Below are positions 24,381 to 37,500 of a stretch of DNA of 64,000 bases, piece after piece. The notes under the pieces are model-generated. The model was given only the letters and a program-made list of their open reading frames with translations. It ran no database searches and was not told the origin of the DNA. Made by a program: the position numbers and the translations under genes. The stretch spans positions 39,572,317-39,636,316 of the forward strand of contig BRKX01000001.1 in NCBI GenBank assembly GCA_026008535.1. Direction: 5' to 3'. Source of the stretch: Perilla frutescens. Taxonomy: Eukaryota > Streptophyta > Magnoliopsida > Lamiales > Lamiaceae. The stretch's first letter is position 1; each line of letters begins with the position of its first letter.

Positions 24381-26820
24381 TGTTTCATTGCAAAGATTTA
24401 ATTTGTATGATCCCGCGGAAGGTGCTTGTGCTAAGCCCGATGAGATGTCTGATAAAGGTTGGGCAAAGCGTGGGATGGAGACCATTGGTACCATATGCAA
24501 ATGGGTCAACATTAGCATGTTCCATCACGTAGCTAAGGAGACAGATTCGTGTGAGATGTGGATAAAGCTCAGAGAGTGTTATGAAAAAAAAAATGCACAA
24601 AACAAATCATTTGTGATCAGAAAATTGGTGAATTTGAAGTATAAAGATGGATGCTCAGTACAGAGCACTTGAATGTGTTTGAAGACTTAGTGAATCAACT
24701 TTCTACCATGGAGCTTGTATTTGATGATGAAGTACAAGCTTTGTTTCTTTTGAGTTCTCTGCCTGATAGTTGGGAAACGATGGTGGGTACACTGAGAAGC
24801 AGTTCCAAATTGGAAGTTGACATTGAACATCGTGAAAGAGAGTATGGTTAATGATGAGACTACAAGAAAGGAGAATGGAGCCAATTCTTCCCAAGCACTC
24901 ATGGCCGAGAACAGAGGTAGAAGCAAAAGTCGAGGACCTAAGGGTTGTGGAAAATCCAGAGAGAAGTCCAAGTCTAAAGAAAAGTTCAAGTGTTATCATT
25001 GTGGTGGAGCTAACCACATGAATAAAAATTATAGACTACAAAAGTAGGAGTAAAAGAAAAATCATCAGAAGTCTGACAATGAGAATATAATGACCATTAT
25101 TACACACTACGATGATGATCAGACAATTATTTTTTTCAGTGATGAGTGTTGCCACGTGGAAGATCCAAAATGTCGAGTGGATAGTTGACTCTGGAGTTTC
25201 TCATCACTATGCTCGAAAGAAAGATCTTTTCACAGGCTATCGAGCTGGAGACTTTGGCCAGCTATGCATGGGAAATAAGAGTGTTGCATTAGTAGTTGGG
25301 ATTAGTGATATGATTGTTGAAACTGATTTGGGATGCACATTGACTCTGAAGAATGTGAGGCATATTTCACAATTGTACCGTTACAAGATTCCAGTTAATG
25401 TTCTTGATAAAAAGGGATATGATCAGAAATTCATTGATGGGAATTGAAAGCTTTCAAAGGGTTCCTTGTTGATTGGCAAAGGGAAACTTTGTTGCACTTT
25501 GTATAGAACAAATCTCAAGATCACTCAGAGTTAATTATACGTGAGCGGCCACACATAATTCGAGGTCGAGAAAACACCCAGGCCCAATGACTCAGCAACC
25601 ACTCATTGGACCGATCTCCATGGGTCCCACGCCACTACATGTTGTCTCTATATGTCTGGTTGATGCGGCGAGCTAGATTTTTTTTACCGGATTTTTTTTG
25701 TCTTGCTGTGGGCCTGTCTCTACTGTCTATTACTCAGATATTTTTAGAATCTTATTTAATTTAATTTCCTAACATTATACTTGAAAAACCTCAATCCGTG
25801 CAAAATATGTTTTAATTATACTGCATGCAAGTGTTCTTGAATATGGTAGGAATAGAAGTAAGAACAATAAATAAAATGCAGTAAAAGAACCCACGAGATT
25901 GGTAACCTATTTCTATTAAACAACCTACTCTGGGGGGACTTCACCCAAACTTGAAGATTCGTTCACTACTCCTTCATGAAGTGTATTGAGGAACTTACAC
26001 ATACAGGACTTCCTCCTTATATCGTCCGTTCTTCTTCACGAACTATTTCATTGAACGAAAGCTGTGAGATCCCCTCACAACTGTGACACTAGACTCCCTC
26101 TAGCTACCCATGACTTTAACTTACAATCTGTGCCGAGATTGCGTATAAACTAGAATTAAAAACCCTTCACGTGTTTTACTCAAAAACACTCAATGCTAGA
26201 CTATCTCGTTGAACAGTTTAGGGAACAACTTCTAGATATTACAAATATCACAAACCAAATGACTCTCAAATAATATGCTCAGAGAATCTAATTCGACGCC
26301 CACCGATTGCTACAAGAAATCGATCTTCTTATAGCTTCACTTTTTCTTTGTTGACTTGATCTTCAATCTTCATCAACATGGTAAGTGAATTAGGGTTTGT
26401 GATCTTTCCATATGGGTGTAGATGCTTTCCTTGTATATGAGGGTTAAATTTAGCACAACATCTACTCCATAAGGCAGTCAAACGAACGAATCTTGGCCTC
26501 CCAAACATGATCTACACAAGATCTTCTAAACAAGGAAACCATAATAATACTATTCCGGGGTATGTCTGGAACATCAGAGGGAACAGTTCGCCAACCATTC
26601 TTCATGTTTGCACAACGGAATCAGCACATATCTTCAGGAACATACCCTCGAAAACATTGTCGAATATATCACACCAAAACAAACTTAGTGCAGTACAATG
26701 TCACTAACAATACTATCCTTTTTACAAAAATGAATATGAATACCATATTTTCAAATTCAGAAATTAACAAATTGGTCTGCACATTTTTTGGCATTATCAA
26801 ACTCAATGCTTCTACGGTCT
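24381..26820 (+). repeat. Copia tandem unit E (last unit, interrupted by a solo LTR)
   Basis: This unit keeps the best-preserved pieces: a 99-codon gag frame at 24373-24672 with WVNISMFHHVAKETDS, and a knuckle with the first CxxC intact (CYHCGGANHM) at about 24990. The expected last cysteine of CX2CX4HX4C is replaced (NYR). The tail is split by the 928-bp insertion at 25782-26709 and stops near 26820, where array similarity ends. No 3' LTR follows. Confidence 0.8.
25782..26709. mobile_element. 928-bp solo LTR in copia unit E
   Basis: It starts TGAAAAACC and ends CACTAACA (TG...CA). It is flanked by ATACT at 25777-25781 and 26710-26714. Removing it with one ATACT restores the array text CATTATACTATCCTTTTTAC seen in the other units. 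It contains no coding region. The parental family is not identified. Confidence 0.85.
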
Positions 26821-28340
26821 TTCGGGACTAGGGCGCTACAATAATGCATGACCCACCATATATGAAAACATTGTTATCCAAGATATTGAGATTATTGATC
26901 CTATCATAAAATCTCACTCATTGATAAATCAAACTAGTAAATGCAACATATATATGTCCACCATTAATATATAGTTTAAGAACCCGAGTTCACGAGATCT
27001 TTATTTTTTCATTTAAGGTCAAAATAAAAAAAAATAGTATCTCATCGTGATCCAATTCAATACACACTGGTTACTAGAATAATAAGTTGATCAAGATAAA
27101 CTAATCACTATATTATTCTACAGTGTACCAACGGTGTGTCTATGATAATCCAAGTCATGAATCTTTAATAAAGTGCAAGACAACGATGATATGATCTTCC
27201 CATGTGTTAATCCACACCATATAATCTACAATGCACAAAATATAGAGATCATGCAGTTATATAACAAATAAGTGCACACCGTGACTATAAAATAATCTCA
27301 ATTTATATATCATAAATATCGTTGAATGTATACAAAAACAAGCTTTACAATATACGAATCTAACACATGCTACATCATTTCTCAAGGAAAGATAACAATT
27401 TTCTTTCATATAAAAATTTGTACAAGTTTTTTTTTTCTTCAATCATAAAAGAATTAAAAAATTCAAAAATTCTAAAAAATAAATATAAATCTTAAAATTG
27501 AAAATTCGACCCTGAAAATTAAAAAATAAACCCTAAAATAATTGAAAACATAAATCCTGAAAATAAATATTAAGCCATAAAAATATTGAAAAATAAACCC
27601 CAAAAATGCTTTTTTCTTATTGAATGATTTTTTTTAGATCACTGGGGAAATAGAAATACTAAAATACAACCAATTACATATGACTTTCGGGTCGGAAAAA
27701 TTGATTAAATGTTATATTTGTAATTATTTTGAAAAAGTGAGTACTATTTTATTAATTAAATGAGTTGTTTTGGAAAAGAGCCGAAATTGTAGGTATGAAA
27801 GTGTAATTTTCTCAAAATTAAATTATATAAATCCTGAAAATTAAAGAATAAATTCAAAAAAGTAAAAAATAAAACTAAATTAGACACAATGTAACTATTA
27901 ACTGGGAAATTCTTTCTTATCCATGTGGGTACTAAGATTATGTCATGTGGAAGGAGAACTTAATAGGATCATAACATGAAGCATGAACTTTTACTACACT
28001 TACAAAAAATAACACGTATTCAGTCATACTTCCAAAAAAAAAAAGAGGTTAAATTGCAAAAAATTCACAATGTTTAACAAAAATTCAATTTAACACATGA
28101 TTCTCAAGTCGTTGTAATAATAACTCAATCTTATGATTTATAACAAAATAGAGTATTTTTGGTGACTGAAATATTTGAAGTGTCAAATTTATTACAAATC
28201 AAAAGAGTGTATTATTATTACACCATTTGAAAAATTATGTATAAATTATAAATTGGTTCAAAATTCGTAAATACTTTTTGTAATTAATTGTTTGGGTGCC
28301 TAAATTCGTCGCACCCGCGAGCACGAGGCATTAACTAATT
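26821..28340. other. AT-rich intergenic DNA upstream of the Nudix gene
   Basis: Short CCTGAAAATTAAAAAATAAA-like words recur at about 27450-27610 and 27830-27880. No gene, RNA or terminal repeats are seen. The last 300 bp must contain the Nudix gene promoter, but I could not single out a convincing TATA box. Confidence 0.5.
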
Positions 28341-28354
28341 TTTTGTTGTTGAAA

Positions 28355-31300
28355 ATGAGAACGCTTTTTCTTCTGCCCGCACTCAAATTCTTCAACCCAC
28401 TACTCACTGATTCAACTCATTTTCGCACTCGTCATTTGCACAAGACCACTCGAGTTCTCTCTTTAAAAATGACCACTGAGTCGACCCCACCCGCACTCAC
28501 TCACGCAATCACCCTCCCGGGTCAACTCGACCAACCCGTCACCGTCGTAGCCGCCGCCGGTGTCTCGGAGTCTGATTTCAGGTGCGCCTTCCATAATCCG
28601 CGCTAGATTTTGTTCTGCTTTGAGAATTATTTATTTATATTGGTTATCGTTTATTAGTTCGAATTGTAACATATCAAATCAAAGTTGCCTGTAGAAGATG
28701 AATTCCTGAACTTAATTTTAGTATATGATGCTACATTTGCAATACATTTATGATGCTCATTTCAAATTAGGAATATGCTTTTTGCAATTGTAGAACCGTG
28801 ATTCTGAAATAATTTGCAACTGTGAACATGTTGATAGACGATGAAATCTATTATAGCATTTGTAATTTGTACATGGTTTAGTTTTTTACTCTGCTATCAT
28901 TTCTATGATATTAGTTTAATTTTTTTACTCTGCTATCATTTCAATGATGTTTACTCTTATCCCTGCAGAAAAGCAATGTGTGTAAGTTAGTTTATTAAAG
29001 GGGGAAAATGGATAAGCGAACAAAAATTGGCTTAACAACCCGGGTTAATTGTCTAAACTTATGCTTTATATTTTTCAATTTTGCTAGCTGGGAAATGAGG
29101 CCGCAAAATAGATATAAGAACACATATCATATAACTATATTGAGTTTACTAATTGGCCATAACTACTAAATTGATATAGCGTGTCCGTTGCATGACTGAA
29201 AGAACGTCCTTATGTGGGACTGCAAAAGACAAAAGGAAAGCTTGGAGGCTGAGCATTATTTTATTTTCATTTGATGTTAAAAGGAACTCGAAAGCTGACA
29301 ATGTGTTTTAAGTTCCCTTTAGATGTTGATTTTTTGTTAGTTAACACATAAGGTAGCAGCTTGTACACTTATCAATTCTTTGCTGTTGCTGAAGTGCGAA
29401 ATTACTTTGAAACTGAATTATGTTACACATTTGTTTAGATTTATTTTAAATGGTACGTCTTTTTTTTTATCTTGTTCATGTTCTATCAAATATGAGGATG
29501 AGGTGTTGTAGAAAACACTTGAATTTGTGTGTCAACTATTTATTGTTTGGATACTTGTTTGATGCTCGTACAATGGATAGGCTTCACTTAGTATGTTTAT
29601 GCTATGGATGTGGAGGTCGATAAATGGTTTTTACTGAATCTATATTTGTTGCAGGAATGCAATAGAATGTTCTTTATTCAAACAGTGGTTGAAAAACATA
29701 CAAACAGAAAATGGACTTCTTTCTGATGGAACCATGTCTTTAAGACAGGTGATTGTTCAGGTTTGTAACATATCTCAATCGATCAAGTTTGCAGCTATTA
29801 CTTTTCTGTTCCTTGGGCTAAGTTTTCATATTATATCATGTGTGTTCTTTTCAAGTTTGTTTCATTTTCATTGTGGGGGAGAATTTTAAGCTAATAATTC
29901 TTTTGACAATAACTTTCATTTCTGAATGGTTCTAATTTACTGATGTGAGCAATGAGGTTATACTATACGAGCTAGATTACAGTAGAGTTAAATTGAATTG
30001 ATTGAGGATAATTTTTGTTGGGGCCTCTGCCAAGAGCAACATTTTGCAAGAGTCTAACAGCTTTGTAAATGTAAAGGCCTCAATTTCTATTTGTTTAGTT
30101 CTGGTATTCTGTTTAGGATATTAAGAATCGATTATTTTATTTTATGTAGTTGCAAAATACATTCATTATATTTAAGCTCTGATGCAATATTATGTTTGTT
30201 AGATATAAAAAAATTAAGCATGTAATTTATAAGACTAAATTGCTTCCTTATTTTTAGTGTTCTTAAATTTTAGATGAAATTTCAAGTAAATGATGATTAA
30301 TTTAAACAATCATTGTTGCTGCTAAGATTTTACTCAGTATTCCCAGGTTTTTCATTTTGCAGTAATTTGTTTCTTGGTGTATTAATCATTTCCTATAGTT
30401 TTGATTATTTTTATATGTTAAGCAATAGTAAAAGTTCATTATAACAACTGAACCTAAAAGTGATGCTTTAAGTGAGGGATGATGCTATGTGGAAAAGTTG
30501 AATGTCCATGTCACTAAAAGCTTAACTTTCACATGAGGTGGTCATTGTGATGATTTTGGAACCAGACCAAGGACGGACTAAAAGTCATCAGTTCAAATCT
30601 TACTGCCACCATTATCGAAAATGGTTCCACGTGCAAGTTTATTCACATGCAAGGGAGGGCATGCTGGAATTATTTAACATTTAATGATTTTTCTCTTTAA
30701 TATCTTGAACTGTTACATTGACAATGCCATTCAGTGGAAACATCTTAGATTCTTTCTCCAAAACAATGCTACATTAACAATGCAACTACTCATTATATTT
30801 TCAAATGTTTTCTTTTTCTTGGCTATATTAGCATATCACTTTTTTGTGTTTGTTTCATCTTATTATGAAACACATGATGAATGTGCTCATACTTCCACAG
30901 GAATTATTTCACTTTTAGTCCCACTAGAATATGCTCAAAACACTTTTGGCCCCATATCTTTCGTTTTTGGTCTCATAGTTTATTAGCTCGACACTTTTGG
31001 TACCATATATTTCGTTTTTGGTCCCATAGTTTATTAGCTCGACACTTTTGATCCCAAGTGTTTTTTTCGACATTTTTAGTCCTAAAACTAACAACATATT
31101 TTTTCTTATATTTTTTTTCTACGTTTTTTTTCCGTATATTTTGTCAAAAATTTTCCTGAACAAAAATCATCTATTGGCAAGAAGTTGAAATGGTTTTGTT
31201 AGGCATTTTGCTTGATATTTTGTTGAAAATTTTTGAGATATTATATTATTTTGTTGGGTATTATACTTAATTTTTTTGCTAGATATTTTTCTCTTGTTTT

Positions 31301-33842
31301 CTTAATGATTTGCTGAAAAAATGAAGCCAAAATGTCCTTTAAATATATATATATATATATATATATAGGTTTTGGTTCAGGTGAGAAATATTTATTGGTG
31401 TGAGAAATGAGAAAATGTTTATCTTATTGTAATTTACTGTTTAATAGGTATACTTTTATTGCATAATTATTTTGTCCCACGTGTGCAATGAAATTATAGC
31501 AATTAAGCAATAAAATCTTTAAGCAATAAAATTATGGCAATAAAATCTTTAAGCAATAAAATTATGGCAATTAGGCAATGAAATACAATACAATAAATAT
31601 TTTTCTCATTTCGCACACCAAGATCTTTTCTAACCTGAACCCAACCCTATATATATATATATACACTACACTTGGGACTAAAAATGTCGAAAAAAAAAAC
31701 ACTTGGGACCAAAAGTGTCGAGCTAATAAACTATGGGACCAAAAACAAAAGATATGGGACCAAAAGTGTCGAGCTAATAAACTATGGGACCAAAAACGAA
31801 AGATATGAGACCAAAAGTGTTTTGATCCTATTCTAGTGGGACTAAAAGTGAAATTATCCCTACTTGCACAGAACCCAAGAGAGTTCAAAACCATATTCTT
31901 TCTTGTTTTATATGTAGCAGCATAAGTATATCTGTATGCATGAATAAGTTTTAACCCCAGCTGTCAATGCAAACTTAGTGATGAGGATGATGATGAGGCA
32001 AGTGATTAATGTCATTAACTTAACTAGTTATTGAGGATTACTTATATGATTATATCCTTAAGTTGTCTGAGTTCTTTTAATTGTTGCTGACAGGGAGTAG
32101 ACATGTTTGGGAAGCGTGTTGGATTTTTGAAGTTCAAAGCAGATGTAATTCATAAACAAACAGGGAATAAGGTATCTCATGCTCCTGTAATAAGGATTCG
32201 TAGAAAGCATACTTAGAGTTATAACTTCCCTGGCAAATTAAGAAGTATAAAGTTTTGACACACTGATTTGTAGAAGCTGAGTGAATAATTGATTTCCCTC
32301 CATATAGTTTAACATCATTGGTTAAGGTGGATTGATTCTCTAAATGGATAGGTTCCAGGAATAGTTTTTGCTCGAGGACCGGCTGTTGCAGTGCTAATCC
32401 TTCTGGATTCAGATGGAGAGACATATGCAGTGCTGACAGAGCAGGTAGTTTCATTATTTTGTTGTCATAAGCAGCTAAACATTACCATGAACTTATATCT
32501 CGTGTTCCCTGATCAACTTCTGCAAACATGGAAGGTTAGGGTTCCTGTTGGAAAGCTTATGTTGGAATTGCCAGCTGGGATGTTGGATGATGACAAGGGT
32601 GATATAGTTGGAACAGCTGTTCGTGAGGTCTCTCTCTCTCTTGCTCTCTTTCTTTGCATCGTTCATGTATTCATCGCAAATAGCGCAGCTTCTTCTGTTA
32701 CCACTGATATTTACTCCAGTAAATCATCCATTTACACAGGACTTCATGATAAGTTAGTTGCTATTGTTCTCAGAGTTTCCCGAACACTTTGATTGTCAAA
32801 GATATCAAGGAGCTACGTGCCATATTATCTTGTTAATGTGAATGTATGATGAACATGATATGAAGCAGATTAGTTTACTATCAACGGTCTTCATTTCTTG
32901 AAGCTACTCTTTATTGAAACCCAGTCTCAGGAGTTATGCAGATCTTGGTTACCGTGAAGTTTTAGATAGGATGGAGATAATAATTGATAAATGTTCTTGT
33001 ATCTCAATGGTGCTGTTTTGGTCATTTTTCAGAGCACCTTGACGCAATATATACCTCCCAAACTCCATAGGTTCTTTGTTTTCATTTTATGTTCTACAAA
33101 GGTATAATAGTTTACATGCTAATACCTGCCATACACTTATTTGATCTTGTCTGACAGGTAGAAGAGGAGACAGGGTTGCACTTAAATATGGATGATCTAG
33201 TTGATCTTACTGCCTTTCTAGATCCATCAACTGGAAATCAAGTATTTCCATCCCCGGTAAGAGATTTTATTATCTTATTTAAAAAGTTTCATTGAAGAGA
33301 TTTCCTACTAGATTGTATTCATATTGCTGGTGCATATATATGTATATATGTCCTTGTCTGTTTGGATTCAATGATATAGAACTTGAAAACAAAGCATCCA
33401 GTTCATTTTTATTCTAGTGTTCAGCGTTCTTTTAGACGGTGATCTATATTTTCAAAGAAATTTGAAAATATCAAGTTTTAGAAAATCAGTTCTGGTGAAT
33501 GCGATACTTGTCTTGCAATGAATATTTGATTCAAGCTGATAACTTTGTCGTGTTTTGAGTATTTTGTTTCATTTCCCTCGTCCTTTGTTGTTCAACTGAT
33601 ACTTCAAATATCAGGGCGGATGCGACGAAGGTCTTGGTCTGTTTCTTTACAGAGGAAGTGTTGATAAAGAGATCATAAGACAATTACAGGGGAAAGAAAC
33701 AGGTCTTCGAGATCATGGCGAGCTGATCCAGGTGCGTATCGTTCCCTATAAAAATCTCTGGCGCAATACGGGTGATGCAAAAGTCCTGATGGCTATTTCC
33801 CTGTATGAAATGGCCAAGAGAGATGACTTGCTCCCACTCTAA
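28355..33842 (+). CDS. NUDT14: Nudix hydrolase 14-like ADP-sugar diphosphatase, chloroplastic
   Basis: Seven exons join in frame to 307 aa: 28355-28581, 29655-29760, 32094-32171, 32352-32444, 32535-32627, 33158-33256 and 33615-33842, all with GT-AG introns. The product matches plant NUDT14 along its length (the Arabidopsis protein is about 309 aa). Members hydrolyse ADP-glucose and ADP-ribose to AMP and sugar phosphate in plastids. Residues 1-38 are basic and hydroxylated, a likely transit peptide. A second Met at residue 39 (28469) could start a shorter form. The core has FGKRVGFLKF, the ELPAGMLDDDKGD region (about 179-188) and REVEEETGL (198-206), which fits the REUxEExGU half of the Nudix box; the upstream glycine half is divergent, with one extra residue. 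Exon 7 carries GGCDEGLGLFLYRG and QLQGKETGLRDHGE. Intron 2 (2.3 kb) holds two nested MITEs. The frame is intact. Confidence 0.95.
30907..31853. mobile_element. Long-TIR MITE in NUDT14 intron 2 (TTA duplication)
   Basis: The left end TTTCACTTTTAGTCCCACTAG is matched in reverse at 31853, with arms of about 175 bp that each repeat the word AGCTCGACACTTTTGG. TTA lies on both sides (30904-30906, 31854-31856), the size and sequence used by PIF/Harbinger (Tourist) elements. The 947-bp element is non-coding and contains another MITE. It lies well inside the intron, far from both splice sites. Confidence 0.75.
31368..31648. mobile_element. Nested MITE in TA tract (GGTTTTGGTTCAGG ends)
   Basis: The left end GGTTTTGGTTCAGGTGAGAAA and the right end (reverse) AGGGTTGGGTTCAGGTTAGAAA are inverted and continue into TTGGTGTG(A/C)GAAATGAG. 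(TA)n flanks both sides. The 281-bp interior repeats AAGCAATAAAAT. It sits inside the 30907-31853 element. Confidence 0.75.
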
Positions 33843-33965
33843 GATTGAGCTGCTGTTTCATACAAACTATCTGGGCTCATCTGTGCACAACATATGTATT
33901 CAGCTGATTTAAGTTTCTTTGTTGTATCTATTCGTGTAGCGAAGTGGATGAAAGAGGCATTTAAG

Positions 33966-33971
33966 AATAAA
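33966..33971 (+). terminator. Candidate poly(A) signal of NUDT14
   Basis: An AATAAA word lies about 125 bp after the stop codon. The true cleavage site cannot be seen from sequence. Confidence 0.4.
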
Positions 33972-34461
33972 GTTCATTGTAGTTGCTCGAATTATTTCTT
34001 GCATATGTCGACTTCGTGGGAATTGTATACTCGGACCAGAATATTCTTGTTAGAGGTTTTAGTTTTAGTTTTACTCCTGTGATTCAAGAAATTTTGACCT
34101 CAGGCTCCTATGTTGGCAAGTTGTGGACAGTTTTTGGACGTGTGAATGAGATATTCGTGTATAATCGTAGGCACTTTTTTGTACACGAATATCACATCCA
34201 CTCGCCCAAAACTGCCTGCAATTTGCCTACACCGAGCTATGGGGACAGTGGTCTAATTTACCCGTGATTTGCTGCTTCCTGTGAGTTGTCTTCATGCTCT
34301 GAGATTGCAGGAAAGAAAATATAGAGAAAATGCAGGTAGGATCACCCAATGTAATATGTAAAGAAGATCAGAATGTAAACTCGGATTTTAGGCACCAAGT
34401 AAAAGTGGTGTGGATTCATTTGTTTGATGTTAAAGTGATCGTGCCTACTTCATCCAAACAT

Positions 34462-34467
34462 TTTATT
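34462..34467 (-). terminator. Candidate poly(A) signal of CCS
   Basis: AATAAA on the minus strand lies about 105 bp beyond the CCS stop codon, in the roughly 730-bp space between the two convergent genes. Confidence 0.45.
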
Positions 34468-34571
34468 ATTTTTTTTCAACGACTTCTCTATGAATATTAC
34501 ACTGTTTAGTGTACAGAATAACAACAGCACGAAAACATGCACGCATGACTGTGGGTAGTGCTGATTTGAGC

Positions 34572-37500
34572 TTAAACTTTGCTGCTGACAAAATCTGCAT
34601 TGGTTGCTTCCCATATAGTAGTACCATCACAAGTGCAAAGCTTTTTGTAGTTCTCACCAACTCCGGCGCTTCGAGCAATCACTGCAGCTGCAATACCTTC
34701 GTCTGACTTATCTTCGGTTCCATACACAGCTATGGATCGTCCGATAAGATCAGCCACTCTTAGCTTCTCCTTTGCACCAGAATAGAAAGCATCGCCTTTT
34801 TCATCAGCATCTAGTGCTCCCAGGTCACCGAGTGGCTGAAAGAATCACTCTCTTTGGTTAATGAAAAATATACCAAACCAAAGAATTTCCAGATAGGAAG
34901 TGATAAAAAAAAAAAAAAAAGTTTATGATACAGTACCAGCAAAATGAGCAAGGTTCTAGACTTCATTTAAGAATTCGATCAAATTTAAATGCTGGAGCTA
35001 CTTAAGATTGCCCTATAGTAGCCCTTGTTAGGTACAGCACTTGAAAACTTTGAGAGGGAAAATTGAAATATCATATAATTTAAGGAGAGAAATCATATCA
35101 AAGCTAAGAATAAAAAGTCATGGACCCAATGGTTTCATTATATTGATATTTGATACTAACCTCTTTTTCATCCTTTGAGGGATTGAACAGTTTGCCAGTG
35201 CTTGCAGCACCCTTTGTAAGATCACCAAATTCATTGATCGACCAACCATGCTTTCCAGGTGGCAAACCACTGAAATTAGCTTCTATCCTAGCCAGTTCCA
35301 TACTAACTTGGGCTAAGCGGACAACACCAAATATAGACGGACCTTTAAATTCAGCAACAGCAGCTGATAATAGAAAATCTGCACCATGAACCAAGTTTGG
35401 AAGCTCAATTAATACAAAAAAAAGAATTTGAGTACAGTAGCCCAGTTACTGAGTTTTGAATCACATAGAAGTTGAGCAGAGAAGAAGGGCATAAAGATAT
35501 AAATTGTGGAGGCTATTTGGTATAATGAGAGATGGGCAAGAAGATATTGATATTTATAGAGTCCTTTCCAAATCAGAAAATGTTGTCCCCTCGTATAATT
35601 GCATCATCACAATGACTACAAGATAAATCATTCTTAATAGAGCAAAAAGCAAGGAAACAACTTCAAAATTTAATCATATTCAGAAATATGACAGTAAATT
35701 ACTTGCACGCGTTCTGTTAGTACATTATAATAACATTACATCAAACAATCAGCTCTCGATTCTTAGAATATATTAATAAAACCTGAATATGTAACCCACT
35801 ATACCTTTTGTTCAATGGAACCTTTTTTCCTTTAATCTCCAAAGTTGTGAAGATTGAAAAAAAAGTGACGAAAACATAGAAGTATAGAACATCCGGATTA
35901 ACCATCATTACTGGGAGGAGGAGCATGAAGTTTAAAGGGGACAGAGACTTCCAAAGAGAGAGAGACAGAGAGAGAGAGACAGAGAGAGACTTTCAAAGTC
36001 ATATAATAAATTGTCTAGAGAGAGAGAGATGACAAAATACAGAACTATAGAGCTTACCATCTGGTAGCCCTTGTCCAATTAATCTGGCCTTTCGACCAGT
36101 CTGCTCCAAAGCTTCAGTCAAGATCTTGACAGGTGAAGTTCCAAGAACCCTTACAACTTGATTGGTTAAGTCCACATCCACCTTTTTAACACCTAAAAAT
36201 TCAATATGAGCAAAATTTGTTATTAAATAGTAGGATAAAACTACCTAAGAGCAACTGACAATGAAAACAGTACTACTTTCTCAGATCCTCACCATCAACA
36301 GTCTGCAACTTATTCCTGACTGAATTAACACATCCCTCACATTTCATATCCACCATATATTCAGTCTGTTCAGACATGCTAACAGTAAGAATATTGCAGT
36401 ACGTGGTCAAACGATGCCAATAGATGTCAGATGATTTGGACCAAACATATTTTCTATAGTAAATCACTAGTCGCTAGAAATGCATGAAGAACCAAATTTT
36501 AAAGAAAAATGAGGTAGACTGAAATGAGGACAGAACCCAAAGAGAAGATACAAAAAATGTTTTGACACACAATAGATTCATAGAAGGAGAATTCACGAAC
36601 ACAAGAAATGAACTGAAAATAATTCACTGTTCTTCTCAAAAGAAAATAATTGTATTGTTACTTAGATTAATCAAGAGTGAGATCTAAGGAAAGAAATGAG
36701 TCTCATGAGCATGCCCTTTGATGTACTTGTTCTTCTAGTCAGATTTTGTTCCAACACTGCACTAACCCTTTTCTTTTTACTGTCCCCTCCTTAAAATTTG
36801 AACGTTCAAGCCAAATTAGGCATATTTTTCCCGGGGGAACCATCCCCAACAAAAGATACCCAACATGTCCAACTGCCAACAAAGCTCTGCTTCCAGTGGC
36901 ATCCGTGCATTACCACTAATAATTAGCTTCACCATCTTCACAATATGTTGAGTCTACTTTATTATCACTATCTTATACCAATTCCACAAAGGAATCTACA
37001 TAATTCAACAGGTTATAGTGATTAGGCCTTGAGCAGATTATTCCACTTTACTTAAGAGCTAAGATAGATAAATCCCCAAAACAGTTGTGATACAGTTTCA
37101 GAAGATTTGTTATCGAGAGAATATATTCATAGAAAATGCAACTTCTACCAAAATCACATAGCTTCCATTCCATGACGCCAAAAAAAAAAAAAAAGCTCCA
37201 CAATATCTTCCAACATCAATGAAGTTTTAAACTGTTTTGAACAGTTAAAACGGTTTACAGCTCCATTCTAATTCTTTACAATTCAAGAATATATCCATGG
37301 CCAACGACATAATGGCTCTTAAATTTCTAACTAAAACAACAATGCATGATTCAATCAAACTCACACACCCAGAGCAACAAAGTAATCATCACTTAGAAAG
37401 AGGGACGAGAAAGAAAAACTCACCAACAATTCCGGCAATACGGCACCGTTCTGCAGGCCAAACCAAGAAAACACTCAGAAAAAAAAAAATCAAATCCGAC

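Noticed and set aside
30531..30680. tRNA-like B-box (GTTCAAATCTT) suggesting a SINE in NUDT14 intron 2
   Set aside because: No convincing A box, no 3' tail and no target duplication were seen.
32391..32792. 133-codon ORF as a separate gene
   Set aside because: It is NUDT14 exons 4 and 5 read through their intron and into intron 5; the spliced model explains it.
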